This document shows positions 33,424 to 43,342 of a DNA stretch of 48,980 nt, one piece after another. The DNA is from Clostridia bacterium. GTDB lineage: Bacteria > Bacillota > Clostridia > Peptostreptococcales > JAAYPU01. Location: NCBI GenBank assembly GCA_016278615.1, contig JADQBM010000002.1, forward strand, positions 1 to 48,980, in the 5' to 3' direction. Positions within the stretch are counted from its first letter, which is position 1. Every line of letters begins with the position of its first letter. The position numbers and the translations under genes were made by a program. A model generated the notes under the pieces. It worked only from the letters and a program-made list of their open reading frames with translations, was not told the origin of the DNA and searched no databases.

Positions 33424-34374
33424 TCAAAAGGTCTTCTCTAGATGCTTTTTGATAAGCTTTTTTTCCCTATTGGTTGTAAAAGAAGTGTTCCAAAATTCAT
33501 CATAATGGTTGCGTATGTGATTCATCATTAAATCATATTGCTCTATGCAGTCTTCACATCCAAACGTGACTATTTTATCACACATGGAAATCATAAAAGA
33601 CCATTCAGAGTATCTTGCTCTGGGTATAATCTCTGGAACCCTCTCGGAAAGATACTGAGTTCTTTTTTTATACATTAAAAGATATTCCTCCAGCAACTCA
33701 GGTGTTAGATTGTTCGAGTGAATAAATCCTGTCATATTACCGCCATGCTTCCTGAAATGATAAAGAGGTGTTCCTTTTGCTACAATCCTATTTGCATTGG
33801 CAAATGCTTTGTAAATCACATGAATATCATCTACCAACATACCTTCTATAAACCGTATGCCATTAAACAGCCTTTTTCTAAAAAGTTTTGTAGGAGGTGC
33901 CACATTATATTTTTCCCGCTTCAAAAGTTCGTCAAGTCCTTTAATTTTATCCAATATTAGAAGATCCTCATATATGTAATACGGTTCTAATCTATCTTCA
34001 AAATCATTCCAACTACCGCACATGGAAATATCTGCATCGTGCTCTTCAGTGAGATTCCAAAGATGTTCAAGCATTCCTTCCTCACAGTAATCATCATCAT
34101 CTACTATGGTGACATACTCACAAGAAGCTGCATCAAGCCCTGCATTTCTTCCTTGGGCCGCTCCATTGTTTTTTTCAATATTAACTAATTTTATCCTATT
34201 ATCTTTTTCTGCATACTGGCTACAAATATCCCTAGTTCCATCCGTAGACCCGTTATTTATTAAAATAAGTTCAAAGTCAATGAAAGTTTGGCATAGGACA
34301 CTTTCCAGTGAACGTTTTAGATAATGCTCACGATTATAAGTGACAAGTATGATGCTAATTGAAGGTTTTGTCAT
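33424..34374 (-). CDS. family 2 glycosyltransferase
   Basis: A 316-residue GT2 enzyme. It starts SISIILVTYNREHYLKRSLESVLCQTF, then LILINNGSTDGTRDI, NNGAAQGRNAGLDAA and IVDDDDYCEEGMLEH, where DDDD gives the metal-binding aspartates. No membrane span is seen, so it acts in the cytoplasm on an unknown acceptor. It lies 12 bp from the radical SAM fusion gene and 7 bp after another GT2 gene. Donor and acceptor are not predictable. Confidence 0.9.
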   Translation of the reverse strand: MTKPSISIILVTYNREHYLKRSLESVLCQTFIDFELILINNGSTDGTRDICSQYAEKDNRIKLVNIEKNNGAAQGRNAGLDAASCEYVTIVDDDDYCEEGMLEHLWNLTEEHDADISMCGSWNDFEDRLEPYYIYEDLLILDKIKGLDELLKREKYNVAPPTKLFRKRLFNGIRFIEGMLVDDIHVIYKAFANANRIVAKGTPLYHFRKHGGNMTGFIHSNNLTPELLEEYLLMYKKRTQYLSERVPEIIPRARYSEWSFMISMCDKIVTFGCEDCIEQYDLMMNHIRNHYDEFWNTSFTTNREKKLIKKHLEKTF

Positions 34375-34381
34375 TTTTTAA

Positions 34382-35704
34382 CTACTCCTTGATAGCAATA
34401 TTCTCCATAGGAATACCTAGTTTTAATAACTGCTCTTTTAAAACTGGTTTAAGTTCATCATATATTGTTGAAATAATAACATATATATTTCTATTTTCAC
34501 ATTTATCTAAAAGCCTCAAATCATCAGGCCGCTGGCATTTTATCCCCGCTATCATAGTATTATTTTTTCTTGTATCATTATCAAGAAATCCGCAAACATT
34601 AAATCCTGAATCCATAAGGATTCGGGCAACTGATTCTCCTTCATTTCCACTAGGAAAAATATAAATATTTTCACCTTTAATAGATTCCATTTGTGATAAT
34701 AACTTAGCTTTCCTATAGGCACAGTATATATAAATACCTTCGAATATCCCAAAGTTTCGAATGAAGTCGCAAATTTTTTTTATTTCAGAGTGGTTAATTT
34801 TATTAAGCATTGATAAGAGGTTCGGACCGCTTTCAACCATTTTTGTCATTTGAGTTATGCTTTCATACGATAACACATCGACTCCCGAAGAGAATAACTT
34901 AAACAGAAGTGTTATACGAGAATAAATATACTCCCTTCTTATCCCTTTGTATGATTCTGCTAACGGCAATAATATCCAGAAAGTATAGAATAAATCAAAA
35001 TAATGTCCTTCTGTGACTTGACTAGTTATTCCATTTTTAGCACGAGTTCTATAACAATAAAATGGCTTTTCATAATAATAAATAGATTTTGCCTTTACCA
35101 GTATTCGTGTTGTAGTATAAACATCACCATAATAATTAGATGGAATCTCTTTTGAGTAAAATAGTTTTTTTGTATCATTGGCCATCATAAAAATACTTTT
35201 ATTATATATATATCGCCATTGTACCATATGAAAATTCGGCAGGTTCATTATATACTTAAGAGCATTTGAATAAGTGCTCTTATTTATTTTTTCCGCGCAT
35301 ATGTTTGCATCACGAACATTCTTTGCTCCATTCTCTGGATAGCACTTAAACCCTCCCATAATCACATCCGGAGTTTTTTCTTTAATTATCTTTATTATGT
35401 CTGAGTAACATCCTTTTGAAACGAAGTCATCGCCATCCAAGATATGTATGTATTCACCCTTTGCTTCAATAATTCCTACTCGATGTGCTCTACCGATAAT
35501 ACTTTCTCCTTCTAATTTTATATAATTTATATGGCTATATTTTCGAGCATATGCTTCACAAATCTCACGACTTCTATCTGTAGATACATTGTCTACAAGG
35601 ACAATTTCATAATCTTTAAATTCCTGATCAATAACACTTTTTAAACATTCTTCAATATAATTTTCTAAATTAAAAACAGTAATGATAATACTCAATACAG
35701 GCAT
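34382..35704 (-). CDS. family 2 glycosyltransferase with C-terminal Rossmann-like domain
   Basis: A 440-residue protein. The first part is GT2 (LSIIITVFNLENYIEECLKSVI, ILDGDDFVSKG). The last 97 residues form a small Rossmann-like domain (IYIFPSGNEGESVARIL, then FLDNDTRKNNTMIAG). The same kind of domain stands at the N-terminus of three neighbouring proteins. The domain may bind a nucleotide or dinucleotide, or serve as a docking module; this is inference. Confidence 0.85.
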   Translation of the reverse strand: MPVLSIIITVFNLENYIEECLKSVIDQEFKDYEIVLVDNVSTDRSREICEAYARKYSHINYIKLEGESIIGRAHRVGIIEAKGEYIHILDGDDFVSKGCYSDIIKIIKEKTPDVIMGGFKCYPENGAKNVRDANICAEKINKSTYSNALKYIMNLPNFHMVQWRYIYNKSIFMMANDTKKLFYSKEIPSNYYGDVYTTTRILVKAKSIYYYEKPFYCYRTRAKNGITSQVTEGHYFDLFYTFWILLPLAESYKGIRREYIYSRITLLFKLFSSGVDVLSYESITQMTKMVESGPNLLSMLNKINHSEIKKICDFIRNFGIFEGIYIYCAYRKAKLLSQMESIKGENIYIFPSGNEGESVARILMDSGFNVCGFLDNDTRKNNTMIAGIKCQRPDDLRLLDKCENRNIYVIISTIYDELKPVLKEQLLKLGIPMENIAIKE

Positions 35705-35718
35705 TTTTCAGTTCCTTT

Positions 35719-36972
35719 CTATAATACATATCTACAATCTATGATTGTCTTATCAGGATATATCTCGTTGACATTTAAAAATTCTTGCCATGCAGTCAAG
35801 ATAACTAGCACATCTGCTCTTTTTTGTATCTCTTCTAAACTGGCACAATAAATCAGTTTGAACTCTTCATTATCCTTTTTAAAAGCTTCATTGGCAATAG
35901 GATCATAAGCCAATAAATTATGATACCCCGCCTCTATAAGCTTTGCTATAATTTTTCCTGAAGCACTATCCCTTACATCATCAGAATCAGGTTTAAATGA
36001 TAACCCTAGTATTCCTATATTGTCTGAAGGAGATAGAATCTTACATATTTTATGTGCCATGAAATCAGGCATAGATTCATTGGTTTCAATTACTTTTTTA
36101 AGAATCATGGGTTCAAATCCTTTTTCCAAAGAAGCCGCATACATAGCCTGTGTATCCTTCGGTAGGCAATAACCTCCATATCCACAACCAGGGTATACGT
36201 AAGAAGCCATATTACACCCGCCCCAGCGTTTGTCTATATGCAAAACCTTAAATGCATCTTTAATATCAATATCTCCTATTACATCTCCTATTTTGGACAT
36301 TTCATTTGCATAGCTAATCATAGTTGATAATAGTGTATTTGAAAGATATTTAATGAATTCAGCAGTGTTTAATGACACTGCAAAAAAAGGTGCATTAAAC
36401 TCACGGTAGAGAGTTTGCAGCATTTGTGAAGATTTATCATCACAAACCCCACACACAATTCGATCAGCATTTATAAAGTCGTCCCAGCATCTTCCTTCAC
36501 GTAAAAACTCTGGGTTATTTGAAATACCAAAAGCCTTTCCAGGAATAAGGCCCCTTTCTCTAAGGTAAGAAGTCACCTTCTCTTGCGTGGTGGAAGGTGG
36601 AACAGTCGATTTAATGACCATAACACGATATTTCCCATCGTTCAAGATATCTGAAAACATATTTATAGCTGAATAAATGTATTTTAGATCAGCCTGCCCA
36701 TTTGCTCCACAAGGTGTCCCAACACATAAAAATATGAAATCACTCTGCCGCACTGCATCTATGGGGTTTTCTACTAAGAAAAATTTATTATCGAGATGCC
36801 TTGTAAGAGCCTCATTCAGTCCAGGCTCCATAAAGGGGATTACTCCCTTTATAATCATTTCCATCCTCTCATGATTTACATCAAAGCCAAAGGTGGTGTG
36901 TCCTTTTTCTGCAAAACCTAAAGCTGTTGTAAGTCCAACGAATCCAAGACCAAATACTGTCACTTTGTACAT
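35719..36972 (-). CDS. UDP-glucose/GDP-mannose dehydrogenase family protein (UDP-glucose 6-dehydrogenase-like)
   Basis: A 417-residue nucleotide-sugar dehydrogenase. The NAD motif is GLGFVG (residues 8-13), followed by FLCVGTPCG, IKSTVPPSTT, NNPEFLREG and the catalytic GCGYGGYCLPKD with Cys269. FKPDSDDVRDSAS stands near the end. It should oxidise UDP-glucose to UDP-glucuronate with two NAD+. Other hexose donors are possible. The UXS-like SDR in the same island would use this product. Confidence 0.88.
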   Translation of the reverse strand: MYKVTVFGLGFVGLTTALGFAEKGHTTFGFDVNHERMEMIIKGVIPFMEPGLNEALTRHLDNKFFLVENPIDAVRQSDFIFLCVGTPCGANGQADLKYIYSAINMFSDILNDGKYRVMVIKSTVPPSTTQEKVTSYLRERGLIPGKAFGISNNPEFLREGRCWDDFINADRIVCGVCDDKSSQMLQTLYREFNAPFFAVSLNTAEFIKYLSNTLLSTMISYANEMSKIGDVIGDIDIKDAFKVLHIDKRWGGCNMASYVYPGCGYGGYCLPKDTQAMYAASLEKGFEPMILKKVIETNESMPDFMAHKICKILSPSDNIGILGLSFKPDSDDVRDSASGKIIAKLIEAGYHNLLAYDPIANEAFKKDNEEFKLIYCASLEEIQKRADVLVILTAWQEFLNVNEIYPDKTIIDCRYVL

Positions 36973-36987
36973 AGTTAGTTCTCCTTT

Positions 36988-38079
36988 TTATTCCTCTACA
37001 ACTGCATACAATACTGTTTCAGTTCGTGCTGTACTATAATGCCTAATATACAACTTGTATTCTGGAACAAGTTCTTTAATGTATAAAGGTATTTCTACAA
37101 TATCAGACAGTTTATGGTAAATACAAATAGCCAACTTTGGTTTATATCTTTGAATTGTCTGTTTAGCACCCCTCAATGCTTCAAGTTCTGAGCCCTCGAT
37201 ATCCATTTTAATAAACGTTACAGGCACATCTTCTAATTCCTCATCTATCGAAGTAACGAGAATTTCTATGTCTCCATTTTTTCCTACTTTGCTTGATCCA
37301 TCATCTTTTGAAACGAAAGACAGTGTCTTCTTTCTATTCCAAAGCCCATAAGGAAAGAGTTCAATATTCTTATATCTAGATAATTTTTCTTTAAATTCAT
37401 TTTGCTTTTTTTCTTCAGGTTCAAAAGAATATATTTTCTTGTATTGTCCCTTTGTCTGTCTTATAAACTCCTCTACTGTATCTCCTATATATGCCCCACA
37501 ATCCACAAATATTTCATGTTCCGATAATTTAATTATGTCTGAATCAAAATACTGCGGAGAACTACTTCTCAAAGGAATAAGGTATTTTGCATCAGCAGAT
37601 ATTTTATAATTAATTATATGATAAAACAATTGTTCCGAGAGCTCATCAGATAAAAAACGATACACTTTATCAAACATACTAAAATTTTTGCTAACATATT
37701 TAAAATAATTATTATATTCGTCAATAAACAATACATCAAATGCCACTATTGGTTTTTCCAGCATATTGTTTTCTTTTAATTGGTTTAAAATTTCATCGTA
37801 ATACATTATGGAAGTAATACTGATATAACTATCTCCATATAACCTCTTTAAATCATCAAAATCAATTACAGGAATTCCTTCAATAAGCATGCCTCGTTTC
37901 ATTGGATTGTTATCACAAAATGAAACAGATAATACGTTTACTTCATTTATCATTCTTAAGTATGTAACACCCCAATTACCGGAACCAAATAGAATAATTG
38001 AAGACTTTCTCTTTTTTAAATCAAGAAGCTCTTGTTTTGGTTTTTTTTCTAATTTGTCTAATAAAAAGAAATGTGACAT
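36988..38079 (-). CDS. FkbM-family methyltransferase with N-terminal Rossmann-like domain, copy 1
   Basis: A 363-residue protein. Residues about 27-110 are a Rossmann-like domain (IILFGSGNWG at 28-37, DNNPMKRG at 56-63). The rest is an FkbM methyltransferase: EIFVDCGAYIGDTVEEF, YSFEPEEKKQNEF, FIKMDIEGSELEALRGAK and PKLAICIYHK. FkbM enzymes O-methylate sugars or related groups. I start at the second ATG (GGAG six bases before). The next gene upstream is a paralogue. Confidence 0.88.
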   Translation of the reverse strand: MSHFFLLDKLEKKPKQELLDLKKRKSSIILFGSGNWGVTYLRMINEVNVLSVSFCDNNPMKRGMLIEGIPVIDFDDLKRLYGDSYISITSIMYYDEILNQLKENNMLEKPIVAFDVLFIDEYNNYFKYVSKNFSMFDKVYRFLSDELSEQLFYHIINYKISADAKYLIPLRSSSPQYFDSDIIKLSEHEIFVDCGAYIGDTVEEFIRQTKGQYKKIYSFEPEEKKQNEFKEKLSRYKNIELFPYGLWNRKKTLSFVSKDDGSSKVGKNGDIEILVTSIDEELEDVPVTFIKMDIEGSELEALRGAKQTIQRYKPKLAICIYHKLSDIVEIPLYIKELVPEYKLYIRHYSTARTETVLYAVVEE

Positions 38080-38146
38080 TGGCATCTCCTTTATCTCCTA
38101 ATTTTTATACCTTAACCTTGTACAATATAGTATTTTGTGCGGTAGT

Positions 38147-39211
38147 TTAATCTGTAACTGCATACAATACAGTTTCATATATGCTCTCTCCATAATGCCT
38201 TAAATATAGTTTGTATTCGGGGACAATACTCTTCAAATATTTTGGTATATTTATGATATCAAGCGGTTTATGATAAACGCATATTGCGAGTTTCGGTTTA
38301 TATTTCTCAATAGTCATTTTTGCCCCTTTTAATGCCTCTAATTCTGCACCTTGAATATCTAATTTTATAAAAGTTGCAGTCTTGTTATTTAATACTTTAT
38401 CTATAGATGTAACGTTAACTTTAATATTCCCATCATCACTTAACATGCTTCCTGCTGTATTTCTAGCATCAAAATTCAAAACAGCATTTTCATGCCACAA
38501 ACCATATGGCAACAGCTGCATTTTATTATTATTTAATGAGAATTTGTCGAATTCTTTATGTTTGCTTTCTTCTGGCTCAAAGGCATATATTTTATTAAAC
38601 TTTCCGTTTGTTCTTTTTATAAATGCCTCAAGCGTGTCACCAGTAAAGGCGCCTCCGTCAATAAAAATTTCATTATCTGAAAGATTTATAATTTCTTCGT
38701 CAAAATATTGTAAATGAATACTTTTAAACGGAATAAGCCATTTAGGATTCATCGTTATCGAATACATAATTCTGTTATGAAAGATTTCTCTAGATAGTTC
38801 TTCATCAAATAGACTGTATGCTTTTTCATATTCTTCTTTAAACATAGCAAGTAGATAAGTTACATCACTTTCAAAATAAAACAGCCCATCTTTAATAAGT
38901 TGTTCTGCAATCTCTTTTTTTGCATCTAAAGTAGCAATTATCACAACGCTATTATTGAACTTTTCTAAAAGCAGTTCATAACTTATTACTGGTAATCCAT
39001 TGAAAGTTTTACCTTGCTTTTGGGGGTTATTATCACAAAAAAAATCCGGCTTAATCCCTGCATCTTTCAACCCTCTCAAAACATGAACCGCATTTTTCCC
39101 TGCACCAAAAAGAATAAGCGGCGACTGCTGCTCTTTTAATAAGCTGCTATTCCTTTTAAACGTTCCTCCATCATTTATATTACTGACAATCAAATCATAT
39201 ATTTTTCCCAA
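38147..39211 (-). CDS. FkbM-family methyltransferase with N-terminal Rossmann-like domain, copy 2
   Basis: A 354-residue paralogue of the following gene. It has LILFGAGKNA and DNNPQKQG (60-67) in the N-domain, then EIFIDGGAFTGDTLEAF, YAFEPEESKHKEF, FIKLDIQGAELEALKGAK and PKLAICVYHK. The start is TTG, preceded by AAGGAAGTG. The two copies keep the same architecture but differ widely in sequence, so they probably methylate different positions or acceptors. Confidence 0.88.
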   Translation of the reverse strand: MGKIYDLIVSNINDGGTFKRNSSLLKEQQSPLILFGAGKNAVHVLRGLKDAGIKPDFFCDNNPQKQGKTFNGLPVISYELLLEKFNNSVVIIATLDAKKEIAEQLIKDGLFYFESDVTYLLAMFKEEYEKAYSLFDEELSREIFHNRIMYSITMNPKWLIPFKSIHLQYFDEEIINLSDNEIFIDGGAFTGDTLEAFIKRTNGKFNKIYAFEPEESKHKEFDKFSLNNNKMQLLPYGLWHENAVLNFDARNTAGSMLSDDGNIKVNVTSIDKVLNNKTATFIKLDIQGAELEALKGAKMTIEKYKPKLAICVYHKPLDIINIPKYLKSIVPEYKLYLRHYGESIYETVLYAVTD

Positions 39212-39247
39212 AATATCACTTCCTTCTTATAATAAGTAAGATATAAA

Positions 39248-40468
39248 TCATTTGTCCTGCACACCAGGTGTCACCTTCGAGAGAGTATTTGCTTTACCAA
39301 AGCTATTGCAATAATCACAAGCTGTTAGAACATCCGTATTAAAAATAAATTGTTTCAACTTATTTCTGAGTTTCTGGTTTGACAAAGAACTATCCAAAAT
39401 ATTTATATAATCACCATCCTCTTCTGGAATCATACCCATGTTCATCCCATGTGCCGAGCGAGGGCAAAGGTAATAGTAGCCATTCCTTAAAGTGTTGAAG
39501 TTTTTATTGGCTGAGCAATTTATAAAATTGTCAACATTTACATCATATTTCCTTCCTCTTTTCTCCATCAACCCTAAGTTCATCCATTCATCATTTTCTT
39601 TGCCTGAAATACAATATATCCCGTATTCTTGACATTTTCTTACTATATCTATTTTTTTTGATGAAAGCTCTTTATAATTACTGATATAAATAATTGCTTT
39701 ACATTGTGCCAAAGCTTCAAATACTTCTTCATTTGGTATAATAGTTCCATTTGTAATTATTTCAATTTGCATGATATTATTTGCAATAGATAATTCTCTC
39801 AAAATATCGGCAAACTGGGGGTGTAAGAAGGGTTCCCCCCCCATAATACGTAGTAATTCTATAGCATCAACCGATTGTATTACTTTTTCTATTGATTTTA
39901 CTAATATTTCTTTATCATAGTGAACGGGCTGTTGATAATATTGCATTCCGTTCGCGCAAAACCTACATTTAAGTGTACACTTCTCCGTTATACATAATTC
40001 TAAAGAATTGAGTACAAACATATCCCGGCCGCCATTTTGATTGAAAGTCATAGAAATAAGCCGCATAATTTCACCTGCTTCATCAGCTGGTAGTTCCTTA
40101 TACAGCTTATATTTCAAAAAAAGATGTGCCAAACTATCAATAGTCATAATATTCATAAAGCCTAACTGAGCTAACTGAATTCTTAAGATATCATAAATAT
40201 CTTTTGAGGCAACACAAATAAAAATATTAGCGTCAGGATATCGACTTTTTATCTCATCTGGTGATAAAATAGATAATTCATAAAAAATAGTTCCTTGTTT
40301 TTGCTTGTTGTTGTCTCCAAAACAAACTGGTCTTAAATCCAAATACTCAAGTAATTTCAGCGCTAGCAACCCTGCACTTGAAGCCCCAAAAAGTACTATA
40401 GGGGTATTACTGCTCTTAAGTTTGTTCAATATTTGCTCAATTTCTCTTTCGTATTTTTCCAATATCAT
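39248..40468 (-). CDS. radical SAM protein with N-terminal Rossmann-like domain
   Basis: A 406-residue protein. Residues about 23-110 carry the island's Rossmann-like domain (IVLFGASSAG, DNNKQKQG at 52-59). The radical SAM core has C164-x3-C168-x2-C171 and MGGEPFLHPQF. A further Cys set follows (CSANKNF, YLCPRS, ACDYC near the end), which may bind an auxiliary cluster as in SPASM-like proteins. It shares GGEPxxHPQF with the other radical SAM protein of the island. The reaction is unknown. Confidence 0.8.
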   Translation of the reverse strand: MILEKYEREIEQILNKLKSSNTPIVLFGASSAGLLALKLLEYLDLRPVCFGDNNKQKQGTIFYELSILSPDEIKSRYPDANIFICVASKDIYDILRIQLAQLGFMNIMTIDSLAHLFLKYKLYKELPADEAGEIMRLISMTFNQNGGRDMFVLNSLELCITEKCTLKCRFCANGMQYYQQPVHYDKEILVKSIEKVIQSVDAIELLRIMGGEPFLHPQFADILRELSIANNIMQIEIITNGTIIPNEEVFEALAQCKAIIYISNYKELSSKKIDIVRKCQEYGIYCISGKENDEWMNLGLMEKRGRKYDVNVDNFINCSANKNFNTLRNGYYYLCPRSAHGMNMGMIPEEDGDYINILDSSLSNQKLRNKLKQFIFNTDVLTACDYCNSFGKANTLSKVTPGVQDK

Positions 40469-40493
40469 CTTGTGTTTTCCCTTCTTAACCTTT

Positions 40494-42197
40494 CTAAATC
40501 ATTTGAGAAATCCGCTTATTTATATCTGCACTAAACATCTCATCATTGCTGTTACTAATAGCACGTTGGTAACAATACTTAGCCCTTTTAAACGCCCCAA
40601 TTGCTTCAAAAATATCGCCACAAATTGCCAAAATATCTGGGTCATCATTCCAAAAAACTCTTGCAACTTCGGCCGTTTCTACAGCTATTTCTTTCTCTCC
40701 TATTTGCCAAGATATGTACATTTTGAAATACAAACCCTCACGGTCTAATATACTGTTTTGGAGAATATGAACCATTATCGGGACTGCATCCTCGAAATTC
40801 CCTTCACTAACAAAGTTATTAAGTTTTATTTTCAATTCGTTGACTTTATTCTTATCTTTATCGGTCTGTATCTTTGGTAAAGTCTCAATCACTTTTTTTA
40901 TTGAATCTGATAGCTTTTGCTCAACCGCTATTCTTTCGAAATCCTCATTAACAATTTCTCTCAAAATATCTGGACGTTTTAAAAGAGACACAAGACAACC
41001 TGAATTTCGTTTTAATACTTTTTTCAAACCCAAAGGCATAGCCGAGCTGTATTCAATCAAGTAGTTAATTCCCCAGTGATATTTGTTCTCAGTATCACAG
41101 ATTGCAGACAATAAAAGCGCCATCCAATTTGAAATTTCATGGGAAACATTTTTTTCCATCGCTCTGTATATTCTATCAACAAAAAAGTTTCCTAATTTAG
41201 AAATATCCATTGCAGTCGTTTTTCTAGAAACCATCTTTGCACTTTCTTCCACTATTGTTCCAACTTTTTTTTGATTTTGAGATGCCAAGGCATAGTTGCA
41301 AAAAATATCGTTTGTAACGATGCTCTGAATCATATTCAATCTATCATATAAGCAGGCCTTTTCATTGTGAGCTGCATTTTTCAAGCAGTCACTTATGGAA
41401 CCAAAGTGTACGTTAAGAAGAAAGTCAACCCTCTCTTTATCCAATGCATTCCATTCTTTGAGAAGTTCTATTCCTTCATTATAAAGGCAATCACATTCAA
41501 GTACTCGGTTTAAGGTTACATTTGAATTATAAATGGAACTTTCATGAATACGGTAGTGATGGAGTGCTTTATCAATGGAAACAAAAGACTGGCATTTGCG
41601 TAGATAACGAAGCACCGCAAAAGTGTCTGACCCACTTAACAGCCATTGTGGTCTATCGAAAGCAAATGGTGCATGTTCAAGATAAAAATCCGTACGATAA
41701 AGTTTCGCCCATAATGGGCGAAAAGAACCATAGAGATCAATAAATTTCTCAACTATTTCATTAATATCCTTAGTTGACAGCTCTATTGGAATACGCGTAG
41801 ATACTGAATGTGGGTTTTCATTTAAAAACATTTCCGTTCCACAGATAACCATATCTGCCTTATTGTTTTCAGCGGCACGATACATGATTTTTACAAAATC
41901 TTTATCTAAATAATCATCTGCATCCAGATACGCATAATACTCACCGTTTGGATGAATCCATTCTTGCGCGTATTCTGGATTTAACACAGTATTCTTTTCA
42001 TTCTTTCTAAATATGATGCGATTATCTTCTTTTGCAAAACGTCTGCAAATCTCACCCGTGTTGTCTGTAGATGCATTATCATAAAGCATAAGTTCAATAT
42101 TGCTCACAGATTGAGTTAAAATACTGTTAATGCTTTTTTCAATATATTTTTCTGCATTATATGCCTGCATATAAAATGTAACATAAGGTTTTGTCAT
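40494..42197 (-). CDS. family 2 glycosyltransferase with C-terminal helical repeats
   Basis: A 567-residue protein. The GT2 domain occupies about the first 230 residues (PYVTFYMQAYNAEKYIEKSI, LMLYDNASTDNTGEI, AYLDADDYLDKDF). The rest is helical and ends in TPR-like units (GNFEDAVPIMVHILQ, GDIFEAIGAFKRAKYCYQRAI). TPR tails could hold an acceptor protein such as flagellin. I start at ATG preceded by GGCGGG; a TTG eight codons upstream is also open. Confidence 0.85.
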   Translation of the reverse strand: MTKPYVTFYMQAYNAEKYIEKSINSILTQSVSNIELMLYDNASTDNTGEICRRFAKEDNRIIFRKNEKNTVLNPEYAQEWIHPNGEYYAYLDADDYLDKDFVKIMYRAAENNKADMVICGTEMFLNENPHSVSTRIPIELSTKDINEIVEKFIDLYGSFRPLWAKLYRTDFYLEHAPFAFDRPQWLLSGSDTFAVLRYLRKCQSFVSIDKALHHYRIHESSIYNSNVTLNRVLECDCLYNEGIELLKEWNALDKERVDFLLNVHFGSISDCLKNAAHNEKACLYDRLNMIQSIVTNDIFCNYALASQNQKKVGTIVEESAKMVSRKTTAMDISKLGNFFVDRIYRAMEKNVSHEISNWMALLLSAICDTENKYHWGINYLIEYSSAMPLGLKKVLKRNSGCLVSLLKRPDILREIVNEDFERIAVEQKLSDSIKKVIETLPKIQTDKDKNKVNELKIKLNNFVSEGNFEDAVPIMVHILQNSILDREGLYFKMYISWQIGEKEIAVETAEVARVFWNDDPDILAICGDIFEAIGAFKRAKYCYQRAISNSNDEMFSADINKRISQMI

Positions 42198-42233
42198 ATA
42201 ATATTTCCCGCCTTTAGTCAAAGTAGAATATAT

Positions 42234-43328
42234 TTACCAAAAGTATTCTCTTCTATTACTCTCTTTAAGGTATTGCAAATATCTTTGTATACCCTCTTTG
42301 ATATGCACTTGAGGCTCATATTGAAGCAGCCTTTTCGCCTTAGTAATATCTGGGCAACGTCGATTTGGATTATCTGTCAAATATTCCTGATCTGTGTGTG
42401 TTTTAAAGGAAATCTTTCCAGTATAGCTATGTCGCTCACGTCCTATTTCCTGATAGAGTCTTGCAAGCTGTAAAATGGTAAGCTCAGGACCATCCGCCCC
42501 AATATTGAAAATGTCAAATGCACCAAATACGGCACATTTTATGTAACCTACGGTTGCATCAGGAATATAATCAAAAGTACGCGTCGGTTTGCCATCTGAA
42601 TATAAAACAATATCTTCATTATCAATAATTGCCTTTGCAAAATCCGCAACCACTCTTTGGTCATTGATTCTCATTCCAGGACCGAAGTTATTAAACGGGC
42701 GCACCACTGTAACCGGTATGCCATACTGGCGTGCATAATTGTAGCAAAGGGTTTCCCCGAACCGTTTTGACTCATCATAGCATGCCCTGGGTCCACATGT
42801 GTTCACATTCCCGAAATAGCTTTCCGGAGTGGGAATTTTAGAAGGTTCAGGGTCTCCATATATTTCGCTACTAGAATAGAAAAGAAACCCTTTTAGCAAC
42901 CTTTCTTTAAAGAAATCCAGTAGCCGACGAAGCCCTGCAACATCTGCATCTATTGTTTCAATAGGATGAAGTCTGTAATATATGGGGGAAGCAAGTGATG
43001 CCATATGAAAGATGATATCTGCCTTTTTTGCAAATGATAAATCGCAAGTAATAATGTCAAGCTCTCTTAAGTCAAATAACGGGTTTTGCCGTATCCTTTC
43101 CATCCATTGGGGTTTACCAAACATATAATTATCTACGCCATATACTTTTTTTATGCCTAATTCCTCTCCATATGTATGGAAAAAATGGAGAAGCGTATAG
43201 CCCAAAGAGCCAGCAAAGCCAGTTACCAAAATAACTGAATCCTTAAATTTTTCTTTCTCTTTCTTCGACAGTGACTTATATATTAGTGCCACATCTTCTT
43301 TCGTTATTGATGAAATACTTTGTAGCAT
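42234..43328 (-). CDS. extended SDR, UDP-glucuronate decarboxylase (UXS)-like
   Basis: A 364-residue short-chain dehydrogenase. The NAD motif is GFAGSLG (37-43), a changed form of GxxGxxG. SSSEIYGDP and the catalytic YDESK (Y184, K188) follow. The pattern ASLASPIYYRLHPIET and SYFGNVNTCGPRACYDESKRFGE is close to UDP-glucuronate decarboxylases, which make UDP-xylose. A nearby UDP-glucose dehydrogenase supports this, while the adjoining cytidylyltransferase suggests a CDP-sugar. AGGAGGAAGG precedes the chosen ATG. Confidence 0.8.
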   Translation of the reverse strand: MLQSISSITKEDVALIYKSLSKKEKEKFKDSVILVTGFAGSLGYTLLHFFHTYGEELGIKKVYGVDNYMFGKPQWMERIRQNPLFDLRELDIITCDLSFAKKADIIFHMASLASPIYYRLHPIETIDADVAGLRRLLDFFKERLLKGFLFYSSSEIYGDPEPSKIPTPESYFGNVNTCGPRACYDESKRFGETLCYNYARQYGIPVTVVRPFNNFGPGMRINDQRVVADFAKAIIDNEDIVLYSDGKPTRTFDYIPDATVGYIKCAVFGAFDIFNIGADGPELTILQLARLYQEIGRERHSYTGKISFKTHTDQEYLTDNPNRRCPDITKAKRLLQYEPQVHIKEGIQRYLQYLKESNRREYFW

Positions 43329-43342
43329 TATCCTTCCTCCTG

